From Corynebacterium sphenisci DSM 44792 (GTDB taxonomy: Bacteria; Actinomycetota; Actinomycetes; Mycobacteriales; Mycobacteriaceae): a stretch of DNA of 64,000 nucleotides. The notes below the pieces were generated by a model. That model was not told where the DNA came from and searched no databases. It saw nothing but the letters and a program-made list of their open reading frames with translations. This document shows, piece after piece, positions 10,404-22,960 of this stretch (the first letter of the stretch is position 1; every line of letters begins with the position of its first letter). The translations under genes were made by a program, and so were the position numbers. The stretch is taken from NCBI RefSeq assembly GCF_001941505.1, contig NZ_CP009248.1, positions 1,302,001 to 1,366,000 on the forward strand, in the 5' to 3' direction.

Positions 10404-10967
10404 GTGGCAACCACCTCCGACTTCAAGAACGGCCTCGTGCTGAAGATCGACGGCAAGCTTCAGCAGATCGTCGAATTCCAGCACGTCAAGCCGGGCAAGG
10501 GCCCCGCCTTCGTGCGCACCAAGCTCAAGGACGTGGTCACCGGCAAGACCACCGACAAGACCTTCAACGCCGGCGTCAAGGTCGAGACCGCCACCGTGGA
10601 CCGCCGGGATATGACCTACCTGTACCACGACGGCACCGACTACGTGCTGATGGACGACAAGACCTATGACCAGCTGAACATCGCCCCGGAGCTGATGGGC
10701 GACGGCGCCCGGTTCCTGCTGGAGAACTCCCCGGTGCAGGTGTCCTTCCACGAGGGCCAGCCGCTGTTCGCCGAACTGCCGGTGGCCGTGGAGCTCACCG
10801 TGGAGCACACCGACCCGGGCCTGCAGGGCGATCGCTCCACCGGCGGCACCAAGCCCGCCACCCTGGAGACCGGCGCCGAGGTGCAGGTGCCGCTGTTCAT
10901 CAACACCGGCGACGTGCTGAAGATCGACACCCGCGACGGCTCCTACCTGTCCCGGGTGAACAGCTGA
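10404..10967 (+). CDS. efp: Translation elongation factor P
   Basis: Binds stalled ribosomes and speeds peptide-bond formation at polyproline stretches. The 187-residue protein starts at GTG 10404 after AGGAG. It has three beta-barrel domains. The tip loop that reaches the peptidyl-transferase centre reads VKPGKGPAF with Lys32. This PGKGP loop is the form reported in actinobacteria to work with an unmodified lysine, and no epmA/epmB-type modification gene lies in the window. It is followed after 7 bases by nusB, so the two form an efp-nusB unit. Confidence 0.97.
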   Translation: MATTSDFKNGLVLKIDGKLQQIVEFQHVKPGKGPAFVRTKLKDVVTGKTTDKTFNAGVKVETATVDRRDMTYLYHDGTDYVLMDDKTYDQLNIAPELMGDGARFLLENSPVQVSFHEGQPLFAELPVAVELTVEHTDPGLQGDRSTGGTKPATLETGAEVQVPLFINTGDVLKIDTRDGSYLSRVNS

Positions 10968-10974
10968 CCGAGGC

Positions 10975-11541
10975 ATGAAGGAACCCAACTACAAGCGCCG
11001 CGGCGCCCGCTACCGGGCCCGCCGGCGCGCCGTGGACCTGCTCTTCGAGGCCGAGCAGCGCGGGGTCAACCCCGTGGACCTGGTCGCGGAGCGGATCGAG
11101 ATGTCCCGGGAGGACGGCTCCGGGGTGGCCCCGGTGGCCGAGTACGCCGAGCGGATCGTCGTCGGCGTGGCCCGGGAGCTCGACGGCGTGGACGACACCA
11201 TCGTCGGCTACCTCACCGAGGAATGGCCGCTGCACCGGCTGCCCGCGGTGGATCGGGCGATCCTGCGGGTGGCGGTGTGGGAGCTGCTGCACAACCCGGA
11301 GGTGCCCGCCCGGGTGGCGGTGGTGGAGGGCGTGGAGCTCGCCGCCGAGTACTCCACCGACGCCGCGCCGCCGTACATCAACGCCGTGCTGGACGCCGCC
11401 GCGGACGTCGCCGAGCACGCCCGGGCCGCGGCCGCCGCGGTGCGCGCCGGGGACCCGGGGCAGGCGCCCGGGCAGGCGCCGGCACCCCCGGACGGGGCGG
11501 ATGCGGCGGCCGCGCCGCAGGAGCCGCCCGCCGCCGGCTGA
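10975..11541 (+). CDS. nusB: Transcription antitermination factor NusB
   Basis: RNA-binding partner of NusE/S10 in rRNA antitermination complexes. The 188-residue protein has the typical start [23 protein letters not shown] and the all-helical NusB core (about residues 5-140, with [17 protein letters not shown]). From about 145 onward there is an Ala/Pro/Gln-rich low-complexity tail of some 45 residues, longer than in most NusB proteins (about 140 aa). It lies 7 bases after efp. Confidence 0.94.
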   Translation: MKEPNYKRRGARYRARRRAVDLLFEAEQRGVNPVDLVAERIEMSREDGSGVAPVAEYAERIVVGVARELDGVDDTIVGYLTEEWPLHRLPAVDRAILRVAVWELLHNPEVPARVAVVEGVELAAEYSTDAAPPYINAVLDAAADVAEHARAAAAAVRAGDPGQAPGQAPAPPDGADAAAAPQEPPAAG

Positions 11542-11572
11542 GCCGCATCCGGGTGGCCGGGATCACCGGTGG

Positions 11573-11578
11573 TAACCT
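11573..11578 (+). promoter_or_regulatory. -10 box for the pyr operon
   Basis: TAACCT in the nusB-pyrR gap. It would start transcription near 11585 and give a leader of about 60 nt that contains the PyrR-type hairpin. No good -35 box. Confidence 0.4.
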
Positions 11579-11604
11579 CGGATCGGCATGTCACAAGTCG
11601 ACAT

Positions 11605-11640
11605 CCTTTAACGGACCGCACCGAGAGGCGGGGAAGGAGG
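11605..11640 (+). promoter_or_regulatory. PyrR-responsive leader hairpin sequestering the pyrR Shine-Dalgarno
   Basis: CCUU at 11605-11608 can pair with AAGG at 11634-11637. CCGC at 11616-11619 pairs with GCGG at 11628-11631 around loop ACCGAGAG. The loop and the CCUUUAAC/GAGAGG elements resemble the PyrR-binding loop described for mycobacterial pyr leaders, where PyrR bound to UMP blocks translation. The AAGGAGG ribosome site at 11634-11640 is partly inside the stem, so PyrR binding would shut off pyrR translation directly. There is no terminator hairpin after it. Confidence 0.75.
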
Positions 11641-11645
11641 TCACG

Positions 11646-12227
11646 ATGAGCGACGGAACACCGGACGGGACCCGGGCGACGGCGAAGCTGCTGGACGCCG
11701 AGGAGGTCTCGCGCACGGTCGCGCGCATCGCGCACCAGATCATCGAGAAGACCGCATTGGACGGATCCGCGGCACCCACGGTGGTGCTGCTGGGCATCCC
11801 CTCCGGCGGGGTGCCGCTGGCCGAGCGGCTCGCCGGGGACATCGAGCGCTTCTCCGGCATCAGGCCCGCCACCGGCAGCCTGGACATCACCCTGTACCGC
11901 GATGACCTGCGCGACCGGCCGCACCGGGCGCTGCAGCCGACCCGGATCCCCGACGGCGGGGTGGACGGGGCGATCGTCATCCTGGTCGACGACGTCCTGT
12001 TCTCCGGGCGCACCATCCGCGCCGCCCTGGACGCCATCGGCGACATCGGCCGGCCCGCGGCCATCCAGCTGGCGGTGCTCGTCGACCGCGGGCACCGGGA
12101 GCTGCCGATCCGGGCCGACTACGTGGGCAAGAACCTGCCCACCTCGCGCAGCGAGGATGTGCGGGTGCTGGCCCGGGCCATCGACGGCCGGGACGCGGTG
12201 CTGCTCACCCGGGGGGCCGGGTCATGA
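11646..12227 (+). CDS. pyrR: PyrR: pyr operon regulator / uracil phosphoribosyltransferase
   Basis: UMP/UTP-sensing RNA-binding protein of the type I PRTase fold, often with weak uracil phosphoribosyltransferase activity. The 193-residue protein has the PRPP-binding motif [19 protein letters not shown], the flexible-loop region DITLYRDDL and the C-terminal LPTSRSEDV. The ATG at 11646 lies 5 bases after a strong AAGGAGG. Its stop overlaps the pyrB ATG. It heads the pyrRBC-carAB-pyrF operon and probably controls it by binding the leader hairpin just upstream. Confidence 0.97.
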   Translation: MSDGTPDGTRATAKLLDAEEVSRTVARIAHQIIEKTALDGSAAPTVVLLGIPSGGVPLAERLAGDIERFSGIRPATGSLDITLYRDDLRDRPHRALQPTRIPDGGVDGAIVILVDDVLFSGRTIRAALDAIGDIGRPAAIQLAVLVDRGHRELPIRADYVGKNLPTSRSEDVRVLARAIDGRDAVLLTRGAGS

Positions 12228-13180
12228 AGCACCTGCTGAGCATCGCGGACCTCAGCCGCGAGGAGATCCTGGGCCTGATGGACGAGGCGGACCGGTTCCG
12301 GGAGGCGCTGGCCGGCCGCGAGATCAAGAAGCTGCCCACCCTGCGCGGGCGCACCATCTTCACCTGCTTCTACGAGAACTCCACCCGCACCCGGGCCTCC
12401 TTCGAGACCGCCGGGAAGTGGATGAGCGCCGACGTGATCAACATCTCGGCCTCCTCCTCCTCGGTGAAGAAGGGGGAGTCGCTGAAGGACACCGCGCTGA
12501 CCCTGGACGCGATCGGCGCCGACGCGATCGTGGTGCGCCACCCCGCCTCCGGGGCGGCGAAGCTCATCGCCGACTGGACCGGGGCGCACGGGGGCGCCCC
12601 GGCGGTGATCAACGCCGGCGACGGCAAACACCAGCACCCCACCCAGGCGCTGCTCGACGCGGTGACCCTGCGCCAGCGCCTCGGCGGCATCGCCGGGCGC
12701 CGGGTGGTCATCGTCGGCGACATCCTGCACTCCCGGGTGGCCCGCTCCAACGCGGACCTGCTGTCCACCCTCGGCGCGGAGGTGGTGCTCGTCGCCCCGC
12801 CGACCCTGCTGCCGGTCGGGGTGGAGACCTGGCCGGTGCGGGTGGCGCACCGGATGGAGCCGGAGCTGCCCGAGGCGGACGCGGTGATGATGCTGCGCGT
12901 GCAGGCGGAGCGGATGACCGGCGGGTTCTTCCCCTCGCACCGGGAGTACGCCACCCGCTACGGGCTGTCCCGGGACCGGGAGCGGCTGCTGCGCGAGGAC
13001 TGCGTGGTGCTGCACCCCGGCCCGATGCTGCGCGGTATGGAGATCAACGACCACGTCGCCGACCTGCCGCGCACCGCGGTGCTGCAGCAGGTCGCCAACG
13101 GCGTCCACGTGCGGATGGCCGTGCTGTTCACCCTGCTCACCGCCGGGGTCGCCCCGGAGACCGAAGGAGCCGCGAAATGA
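12224..13180 (+). CDS. pyrB: Aspartate carbamoyltransferase catalytic subunit
   Basis: Condenses carbamoyl phosphate with aspartate, the first committed step of pyrimidine synthesis. The 318-residue protein has the carbamoyl-phosphate site [11 protein letters not shown], the shared-site loop [20 protein letters not shown] and HPGPMLRG. No pyrI regulatory subunit is adjacent; control is likely through PyrR. Start and stop both overlap neighbours (ATGA). Confidence 0.97.
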   Translation: MKHLLSIADLSREEILGLMDEADRFREALAGREIKKLPTLRGRTIFTCFYENSTRTRASFETAGKWMSADVINISASSSSVKKGESLKDTALTLDAIGADAIVVRHPASGAAKLIADWTGAHGGAPAVINAGDGKHQHPTQALLDAVTLRQRLGGIAGRRVVIVGDILHSRVARSNADLLSTLGAEVVLVAPPTLLPVGVETWPVRVAHRMEPELPEADAVMMLRVQAERMTGGFFPSHREYATRYGLSRDRERLLREDCVVLHPGPMLRGMEINDHVADLPRTAVLQQVANGVHVRMAVLFTLLTAGVAPETEGAAK

Positions 13181-14550
13181 GCCCCGCCACCCGCGACGAC
13201 GCCGGCTACCCGGCCGTCGGCCCGCTGGCCGCCCCCGCCCCCGGGGAGCTGCTGCTCACCGGGGTGCGCCCCTACGGGGAGGGCGAGCCCACCCGGGTGC
13301 TCATCCGGGACGGGGTGATCGCCGCCATCGGCGAGGGCGCCGAGCCCGCCGACCCCGCCGCGCGCACCCTCGACTTCGATGATCTGGTGCTGCTGCCCGG
13401 CCTGGTGGACATCCACGTGCACCTGCGCGAACCCGGCCGGGAGGACACCGAGACCCTGGCCACCGGCTCGGCGGCCGCCGCCCGCGGCGGGTTCACCGCC
13501 GTGTTCACCATGGCGAACACCGCCCCGGTCACCGACGACCCCGCGATCGCGGAGGCGGTGTGGCTCAAGGCCCAGGCGATCGGCCTGTGCGATGTGCACC
13601 CGGTGGGCTCGATCAGCCGGGGGCTCCGGGGCGAGGGCCTCACCGAGTTCGGCATGCTCGCCGATTCCCAGGCCCGGGTCCGGGTCTTCTCCGACGACGG
13701 CAAATGCGTCGACGACCCGATGCTGATGCGCCGGGCGGTGGAATACGCCCGCGGCGAGGACGTGCTGCTCGCCCAGCACTGCGAGGACCCCCGGCTCACC
13801 GTCGGCGCGGTCGCCCACGAGGGCGCCACCGCCGCCCGGCTCGGTCTGGCCGGCTGGCCCCGGGTGGCCGAGGAGTCGGTCGTCGCCCGGGACGCGATCC
13901 TGGCCCGCGACTACGGCGGCCGGATGCACATCTGCCACGCCTCCACCGAGGGCACCGTGGCGCTCATCGCCTGGGCCAAGGAGCGCGGCATCCCGCTCAC
14001 CGCCGAGGTCACCCCGCACCATCTGCTGCTCACCGACGCCCGGCTGGAGAGCTACGACGGGGTGTACCGGGTCAACCCGCCGCTGCGCGAGGACCGCGAC
14101 GCCGCGGCGCTGCGCGCCGCGCTCATCGACGGCACCCTCGACTGCGTGGCCACCGACCACGCCCCGCACGGCTCCGAGGAGAAGTGCTGCGAATTCGAGC
14201 ACGCCAAACCGGGCATGCTCGGCCTGGAGACCTCGCTGGCGCTCATCGCCGGGGCCTTCGTCCTCGACGGGCCCTGCGACTGGCGCTGGCTGGCCCGGGT
14301 GATGAGCGAACGGCCCGCCGAGATCGTGCGCCTGCCCGGGCACGGCCGGCCGATCGCGGTGGGCGAGCCCGCCAACCTCACCGTCGTCGACCCCGACCGG
14401 CGGTGGACGGTGCACGGCGAGGACCTCGCCTCGAAGTCCGCGAACACCCCCTACGAGGGCATGGAGCTGGCCGTCGGCGTCGCCGCGACCATCCTGCGCG
14501 GCCGGGTCACCGCCCTCGACGGCGTCGCCGACCCCGGGCCGGCCGCATGA
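13177..14550 (+). CDS. pyrC: Dihydroorotase (class I)
   Basis: Zinc enzyme that cyclises carbamoyl aspartate to dihydroorotate. The 457-residue protein has the metal-binding [10 protein letters not shown], later histidines in QHCEDP and HICHAS, and [12 protein letters not shown]. An N-terminal extension of about 25 residues (Ala/Pro-rich) precedes the amidohydrolase fold. The ATG overlaps the pyrB stop. The protein is class I, usual for an actinobacterial pyr operon. Confidence 0.96.
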   Translation: MSPATRDDAGYPAVGPLAAPAPGELLLTGVRPYGEGEPTRVLIRDGVIAAIGEGAEPADPAARTLDFDDLVLLPGLVDIHVHLREPGREDTETLATGSAAAARGGFTAVFTMANTAPVTDDPAIAEAVWLKAQAIGLCDVHPVGSISRGLRGEGLTEFGMLADSQARVRVFSDDGKCVDDPMLMRRAVEYARGEDVLLAQHCEDPRLTVGAVAHEGATAARLGLAGWPRVAEESVVARDAILARDYGGRMHICHASTEGTVALIAWAKERGIPLTAEVTPHHLLLTDARLESYDGVYRVNPPLREDRDAAALRAALIDGTLDCVATDHAPHGSEEKCCEFEHAKPGMLGLETSLALIAGAFVLDGPCDWRWLARVMSERPAEIVRLPGHGRPIAVGEPANLTVVDPDRRWTVHGEDLASKSANTPYEGMELAVGVAATILRGRVTALDGVADPGPAA

Positions 14551-14612
14551 GCCGCCCCGCCGGCGCCGCCGGCGCAGAGAACAACCCCCGCAGCAGCAAG
14601 AAAGGCACCCCC

Positions 14613-15776
14613 GTGACACACGCGCCCGCGCGCCCCGACACCCCCGCGATCCTGGTGCTCGCCGATGGCCGGGTCTTCCGCGGCCTCGGCTTCGGCGCCG
14701 TCGGCCGCACCCTCGGCGAGGCGGTGTTCTCCACGGCCATGACCGGCTACCAGGAGACCCTCACCGACCCCAGCTACCACCGGCAGCTGGTCATCGCCAC
14801 CGCCCCCCAGATCGGCAACACCGGCTGGAATGACGAGGACAGCGAATCCCGCACCGGCCGGATCTGGGCCGCCGGGTTCATCATCCGCGACCTCGCCCGG
14901 GCGCACTCCAACTGGCGGGCCGCCCGCTCCCTGGAGGAGGAGCTCGCCGCGCAGGGCATCGTCGGCATCCGCCAGGTCGACACCCGCGCCCTGGTGCGGC
15001 ATCTGCGGGAGAACGGCTCCACCCCGGCGGGCATCTTCTCCGGGGCCGAGGCCGGCCGCGACGTCGAGGAGTTGATCGAGATCGTGCGCGCCCAGCCGCC
15101 GATGGCCGGGGCGGAGCTCGCCGGGGAGGTCAGCTGCGCCGAGCCCTACGTCATCGAACCCGAGGGCGAGGCCCGGCGCACGGTGGTGGCCTGGGACCTG
15201 GGCATCAAGTCCAACACCCCCCGCGAGCTCACCCGCCGCGGCATCCGGGTGGTGGTGGTGCCCGCGGACACCGGCTACGCCGAGGCCGTCGCCGCGCACC
15301 GCCCGGACGGGATCTTCATGTCCAACGGGCCCGGGGACCCGGCCACCGCCGACCACATGGTGCAGGTCGCCCGGGACGCGATGAGCGCGGGCATGCCCCT
15401 GTTCGGCATCTGCTTCGGCAACCAGATCCTGGGCCGCGCCCTGGGCCTGGGCACCTACAAGCTGCGCTTCGGGCACCGCGGCATCAACGTGCCGGTGCAG
15501 GACCACCGGGACGGCCGGATCTACATCACCGCGCAGAACCACGGCTTCGCCCTGGAGGGGGAGCCGGACACGCCCTTCGACACCGAATGGGGCACCGCCC
15601 GGGTGACCCACACCTGCCTCAACGACGGCGTCGTGGAGGGCGTCGCCCTCGACTCCGGCCTGGCCTTCTCCGTGCAGTACCACCCGGAGTCCGCCGCCGG
15701 CCCGCATGACGCGCACAGCCTCTTCGACGCGTTCCTCGAGCTGATGGACCGCACCGCCGACCAGGAAGGTAACTGA
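14613..15776 (+). CDS. carA: Carbamoyl-phosphate synthase small subunit (glutaminase)
   Basis: Hydrolyses glutamine and channels ammonia to CarB. The 387-residue protein has the N-terminal CarA domain ([12 protein letters not shown]) and a class I glutamine amidotransferase domain with the nucleophile in LFGICFGNQ and the His/Glu pair in [12 protein letters not shown]. The GTG at 14613 is preferred because it follows AAGAAAGG at a good distance and matches the usual CarA length. An in-frame ATG at 14547, overlapping the pyrC stop, would add 22 residues and has no clear ribosome site. Confidence 0.95.
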   Translation: MTHAPARPDTPAILVLADGRVFRGLGFGAVGRTLGEAVFSTAMTGYQETLTDPSYHRQLVIATAPQIGNTGWNDEDSESRTGRIWAAGFIIRDLARAHSNWRAARSLEEELAAQGIVGIRQVDTRALVRHLRENGSTPAGIFSGAEAGRDVEELIEIVRAQPPMAGAELAGEVSCAEPYVIEPEGEARRTVVAWDLGIKSNTPRELTRRGIRVVVVPADTGYAEAVAAHRPDGIFMSNGPGDPATADHMVQVARDAMSAGMPLFGICFGNQILGRALGLGTYKLRFGHRGINVPVQDHRDGRIYITAQNHGFALEGEPDTPFDTEWGTARVTHTCLNDGVVEGVALDSGLAFSVQYHPESAAGPHDAHSLFDAFLELMDRTADQEGN

Positions 15777-15784
15777 GTAAACCC

Positions 15785-19122
<3,338 letters not shown>

Positions 19123-19126
<4 letters not shown>

Positions 19127-19956
19127 GCCGGGCCGGGTTCGGCTCCCGGCTGGCCGCGGCGACCGCCGCGCGCGGCCGGCTGTGCGTGGGCATCGACCCG
19201 CACCCGGGGCTGCTGGCGGCCTGGGGGCTGCCCGCCGACGCCGCGGGCCTGGCCCGGTTCACCGAGATCTGCGTGGCCGCCTTCGGCGACACCGTGGCGC
19301 TGGTGAAGCCCCAGGTGGCCCTGTTCGAGGAGTACGGCTCCGCGGGCATCGCGGTGCTGGAGCGGGCCCTGGCGGCGCTGCGCGAGGCCGGGGCGCTCAC
19401 CGTCGCCGACGCCAAACGCGGCGACATCGGCTCCACCATGGCCGCCTACGCCCGGGCCTGGCTGGGGGAGGGCTCGCCGCTGGCCGCGGACGCGGTGACC
19501 GTCTCGCCCTATCTCGGCTTCGGCGCGCTGGCCCCGGCGATCGAGGCCGCCGAGGCCACCGGCCGCGGGCTGTTCGTGCTCGCGGCGACCTCCAACCCGG
19601 AGGGGGCGGCGGTGCAGTCCGCGCGCACCGGGGGCGGCACCCTCGCCCAGGCGATGGTGGACGCCGCCGCCGCGGCGAATGCGCCGCACCTGGCCGCCGG
19701 GGAGCCCGCCGGCCCGGTGGGCGTGGTGGTCGGCGCCACCGTCGCCGAACCGCCCCGGCTGGACCACCTCGGCGGGGCGGTGCTCATGCCCGGGGTGGGC
19801 GCCCAGGGCGCCGACGCCGCCGATGTGGCGCGGGTGGCGGGGGCGGCGGCCCGGCTGGCCCTGCCGAACATCTCCCGGGCGGTGCTCGCCGCCGGCCCGG
19901 ATCCGGCGGCGCTGCGCGCCGCGGCGCTCGCCGCCGCCGCGGACTTCCCGGCCTGA
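19123..19956 (+). CDS. pyrF: Orotidine-5'-phosphate decarboxylase (type 2)
   Basis: Last step to UMP. The 277-residue protein belongs to the type 2 family of actinobacteria and myxobacteria. It has [12 protein letters not shown], the catalytic [11 protein letters not shown] and [11 protein letters not shown]. The GTG at 19123 overlaps the carB stop. It ends the pyr operon. The dihydroorotate dehydrogenase gene (pyrD) is not in this window. Confidence 0.95.
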
Positions 19957-20017
19957 GCTGGGCGGACCGGCCCACCCGCCGCCCCCGGGCGGTGCCGGCG
20001 CCGGGATCGCGCGGTGC

Positions 20018-20023
20018 TACACT
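20018..20023 (+). promoter_or_regulatory. -10 box for mihF
   Basis: TACACT preceded by TG (extended -10). It predicts an mRNA start near 20030 and an unusually long leader of about 160 nt. A second TACCGT at 20117-20122 could be a later start. Confidence 0.45.
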
Positions 20024-20041
20024 TGGCCGGTCGACGCCCCC

Positions 20042-20065
20042 GGGCGCGCGGAGCCCCGCGCACCC
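20042..20065 (+). promoter_or_regulatory. Stem-loop in the mihF leader
   Basis: A 10-bp stem with one C/A mismatch (20042-20051 with 20056-20065), loop AGCC, starting about 12 nt after the predicted transcription start. The rest of the 19957-20191 gap shows nothing else I can name. Confidence 0.35.
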
Positions 20066-20191
20066 GAACAGGCGAAACACACGGCGGGGCATTACCGCAA
20101 CGGGTCACCGGTGCGGTACCGTCGAGAAACCGCCGCAGGCCACCCGGCCGAGGCGAATCAACCCATACCCCTAGATGTAACGGAGGAACCC

Positions 20192-20518
20192 GTGGCCCTT
20201 CCGCAGTTGACCCCGGAGCAGCGCGCCGCAGCGCTGGAGAAGGCCGCCCAGGCCCGCAAGGTCCGCGCCGAGCTCAAGGACAAGCTCAAGCGCGGCGCGA
20301 CCGACCTCCCGGAGGTCCTCAAGCAGGCCGACAAGGACGAGATCATCGGCAAGATGAAGGTCTCCGCCCTCCTGGAGGCCCTGCCCAAGGTGGGCAAGGT
20401 CAAGGCGCAGGAGATCATGTCGGATCTCGAGATCGCCCAGACCCGCCGCCTGCGCGGCCTGGGCGATCGGCAGCGCCGCGCGCTGCTGGAGCGCTTCGGC
20501 TTCTCCCCGGAGGACTAG
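20192..20518 (+). CDS. mihF: Actinobacterial integration host factor mIHF
   Basis: Small nucleoid-associated DNA-binding protein, unrelated in fold to E. coli IHF; essential in mycobacteria. The 108-residue protein starts at GTG 20192 after CGGAGG. It has a long basic helix ([20 protein letters not shown]), the helix-two-turn-helix DNA-binding core [17 protein letters not shown] and the conserved end [19 protein letters not shown]. Location directly before gmk is the classic actinobacterial arrangement. Confidence 0.95.
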   Translation: MALPQLTPEQRAAALEKAAQARKVRAELKDKLKRGATDLPEVLKQADKDEIIGKMKVSALLEALPKVGKVKAQEIMSDLEIAQTRRLRGLGDRQRRALLERFGFSPED

Positions 20519-20522
20519 CCCC

Positions 20523-21098
20523 ATGCGCGGTACCGGAACCGGCGACGCACCCCTGGTCGTCCTCTCCGGCCCCGCCGGGGTCGGCAAGTCCACCGTGGTC
20601 TCGCGACTGCGGGCGGAGGTTCCGGGGCTGTTCTTCAGCGTCTCCATGACGACGCGCGCCCCGCGCCCCGGCGAGGTCGACGGCGAGGACTACCTCTTCG
20701 TCACCCCGGAGGCGTTCCAGGAGCGCATCGACGCCGGGGAGATGCTGGAGTGGGCGGACGTGCACGGCGGCCTGCACCGCTCCGGCACCCCGGGCGCCCC
20801 GGTGGCCGAGGCCCGCGCCGCCGGCCGGCCGGTGCTGGTGGAGGTCGACCTCGCCGGCGCCCGCAGCATCCGGCGGGCGATGCCGGAGGCCCGCCTGGTC
20901 TTCCTCGCCCCGCCCAGCTGGGAGGTGCTCGTGGAGCGCCTCACCGGCCGCGGCACCGAGGACGAGGAGAAGATCCGGCGCCGGCTGCGCACCGCCGAGG
21001 TGGAGCTCGCCGCCCGCGACGAGTTCGACCGGGTGGTCGTCAACGACGACGTCACCGCCGCGGTCGCCGCCATCGCCGCCGAACTCCGGGCCGGCTGA
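20523..21098 (+). CDS. gmk: Guanylate kinase
   Basis: Phosphorylates GMP to GDP. The 191-residue protein has a P-loop GPAGVGKST and the GMP-binding stretch [20 protein letters not shown]. It begins 4 bases after the mihF stop and is probably cotranscribed with it. rpoZ follows after 113 bases that include a hairpin. Confidence 0.96.
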   Translation: MRGTGTGDAPLVVLSGPAGVGKSTVVSRLRAEVPGLFFSVSMTTRAPRPGEVDGEDYLFVTPEAFQERIDAGEMLEWADVHGGLHRSGTPGAPVAEARAAGRPVLVEVDLAGARSIRRAMPEARLVFLAPPSWEVLVERLTGRGTEDEEKIRRRLRTAEVELAARDEFDRVVVNDDVTAAVAAIAAELRAG

Positions 21099-21126
21099 CC
21101 CCGCACCCACCGGCCCGCACCCCGGC

Positions 21127-21145
21127 GCCCGGCCCCCGGCCGGGC
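21127..21145 (+). terminator. Terminator-like hairpin after gmk
   Basis: A perfect 8-bp GC stem (21127-21134 with 21138-21145) with loop CCC, followed by GTCTTGT. The T-run is weak, so it may be partial termination before rpoZ. Confidence 0.5.
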
Positions 21146-21211
21146 GTCTTGTCCGGCGCCGCCCCCGGCGCGCGCCGACACCCGAACCGAGAACCGAAGG
21201 AAGCAATCGAC

Positions 21212-21511
21212 GTGACCCAGGACTCCACCACCGCCGCCGTGGCGACCCCCGCCCCGGAGGCCGTGTTCGACCCGCCGGTGGGCATCACCAACCCGCCGAT
21301 CGACGAGCTGCTGTCCACCGTGTCCTCCAAGTACGCGCTGGTCATCTTCGCGGCGAAGCGGGCCCGGCAGATCAACGACTACTACCAGCAGCTCGACGAG
21401 GGCATGCTCGAGTTCGTCGGCCCCCTGCTCAACCCGGCGGCGGCGGAGAAGCCGCTGTCCATCGCGCTGCGCGAGATCAACTCCGGGCTGCTCGAGCACA
21501 CCGAGGGCTAG
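21212..21511 (+). CDS. rpoZ: RNA polymerase omega subunit
   Basis: Small subunit that helps fold and assemble beta-prime. The 99-residue protein starts at GTG 21212 after AAGGAAG. It has the omega core [31 protein letters not shown] and the C-terminal [10 protein letters not shown], with a ~20-residue Thr/Ala-rich N-terminus. coaBC follows 10 bases later. Confidence 0.95.
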   Translation: MTQDSTTAAVATPAPEAVFDPPVGITNPPIDELLSTVSSKYALVIFAAKRARQINDYYQQLDEGMLEFVGPLLNPAAAEKPLSIALREINSGLLEHTEG

Positions 21512-21521
21512 CGGGGCGCCC

Positions 21522-22787
21522 ATGCCTGGCCGAGATCCCCGTGCGCGGCTGAACATCGTCGTCGGCGTCGCCGGCGGCATCGCCGCCTACAAGGCCTGCC
21601 ACCTGGTGCGCTTCCTCACCGAACGCGGGCACCGGGTGCGGGTCGCGCCGACCCCCGCGGCGCTGAACTTCGTCGGCGCCGCCACCTTCGAGGCGCTGTC
21701 CGGCAACCCGGTGTCCAGCGGCGTCTTCGAGGCCGTGGACGAGGTCCGGCACGTCCGGATCGGCCAGGAGGCGGATCTGGTGGTGGTCGCCCCGGCCACC
21801 GCGGATCTGCTCGCCCGGGCCGCCGCCGGCCGGGCCGATGATCTGCTCACCGCCACCCTGCTCACCGCCACCTGCCCGGTGGTGCTCGCCCCGGCGATGC
21901 ACGCCGAGATGTGGGCGCATCCGGCGACCCGGGACAACGTGGCCACCCTGCGCCGCCGCGGCACCATCGTGCTGGAGCCGGCGGTGGGCCGCCTCACCGG
22001 CGCCGACTCCGGGCCCGGCCGGCTGCCGGAGCCGGCGCAGATCGGGGCGATGGCGCTGCTCGCCGCCGAGCGCCCCGGGGCGCTCGCCCGGGATCTCGCC
22101 GGCACCCGGGTGCTGGTCTCCGCCGGCGGCACCCGGGAGGCCCTGGACCCGGTGCGCTTCCTGGGCAACCACTCCTCCGGCCGGCAGGGCTTCGCGATCG
22201 CCGAGGTCGCGGCGCACCGCGGCGCGGAGGTGACCCTCGTCGCCGGCGCCGTGGACGCGCTGCCGGACCCGCCCGGGGTGCGGCGGGTGGACGTGGTCTC
22301 CGCCGCCGAGCTGCGCGCCGAGATGACCTCCCGGGCCCCGGCGGCGGACATCGTGGTGATGGCCGCGGCGGTGGCCGACTACCGGCCCGCCCGGGCCGCG
22401 GAGGCGAAGCTGAAGAAGGCCGCCGGCGCGGGGGAGGGCCCCACCACCCTGGAGCTGGTGGAGAACCCGGACATCCTCGCCGAGCTGGTGCGCACCCGCG
22501 GCGCCGCCGGCCCGGTCATCGTCGGCTTCGCCGCGGAGACCGGGGACGCCGAGGCCGGGCCGCTGGCGCATGCGCGGGCGAAGCTGGCCCGCAAGGGCTG
22601 CGATCTGCTCATGTGCAACGACGTCTCCGGGGGCGCCACCTTCGGCGCCGAGGACAACGCCGGCTGGCTGCTCGCCCCGGCGGCGGGGGAGGCCGGCGCC
22701 GAGGTCACCGAGGTGCCGCGCGGCTCCAAGCACGCGGTGGCCGCCGCGATCCTGGACCGGGCCGCCGCCGCGGCCGCGGCCCGCTGA
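21522..22787 (+). CDS. coaBC: Bifunctional phosphopantothenoylcysteine decarboxylase / phosphopantothenate-cysteine ligase
   Basis: Two consecutive steps of coenzyme A synthesis. Of 421 residues, about 1-185 are the FMN-dependent CoaC decarboxylase (GVAGGIAAYKA, HVRIGQEADLVVVAPATA, PAMHAEMW). The rest is CoaB, which couples cysteine to phosphopantothenate with CTP (SAGGTREALDPVRFLGNHSS, AAVADYRPA). It lies in the conserved gmk-rpoZ-coaBC-metK order. Confidence 0.96.
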   Translation: MPGRDPRARLNIVVGVAGGIAAYKACHLVRFLTERGHRVRVAPTPAALNFVGAATFEALSGNPVSSGVFEAVDEVRHVRIGQEADLVVVAPATADLLARAAAGRADDLLTATLLTATCPVVLAPAMHAEMWAHPATRDNVATLRRRGTIVLEPAVGRLTGADSGPGRLPEPAQIGAMALLAAERPGALARDLAGTRVLVSAGGTREALDPVRFLGNHSSGRQGFAIAEVAAHRGAEVTLVAGAVDALPDPPGVRRVDVVSAAELRAEMTSRAPAADIVVMAAAVADYRPARAAEAKLKKAAGAGEGPTTLELVENPDILAELVRTRGAAGPVIVGFAAETGDAEAGPLAHARAKLARKGCDLLMCNDVSGGATFGAEDNAGWLLAPAAGEAGAEVTEVPRGSKHAVAAAILDRAAAAAAAR

Positions 22788-22843
22788 ACCCCGCCGGACC
22801 CGCCGGGGCCGCCCCCGGCTCCCCCCGGGCGTACCGCTTGGTC

Positions 22844-22849
22844 TAGACT
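22844..22849 (+). promoter_or_regulatory. -10 box for metK
   Basis: TAGACT, predicting an mRNA start near 22856 and a leader of about 105 nt. No -35 box is clear. Confidence 0.5.
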
Positions 22850-22858
22850 CTGCGGGGT

Positions 22859-22882
22859 GCCGTCCCGGGCGACCGGGGCGGC
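22859..22882 (+). promoter_or_regulatory. 5' stem-loop of the metK leader with GNRA tetraloop
   Basis: A 10-bp stem containing one G-U pair (22859-22868 with 22873-22882) closed by the tetraloop GCGA, three bases after the predicted mRNA start. I could not fit the remaining leader to any SAM riboswitch I know. Confidence 0.45.
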
Positions 22883-22960
22883 GGGCGAACCAGCACAGAC
22901 GATGAGCACCACGCCCCCGGCCGGGCGAGACCGGCGCGGGCGGGGAAAGGCCAGGACACC

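Noticed and set aside
14547..14612. Earlier ATG start for carA
   Set aside because: It overlaps pyrC, but it has no clear ribosome site and would add 22 residues not found in typical CarA; the GTG at 14613 has AAGAAAGG before it.
22788..22960. SAM riboswitch before metK
   Set aside because: The leader has a strong 5' hairpin but no pseudoknot or multi-helix pattern that I can match to the known SAM classes.
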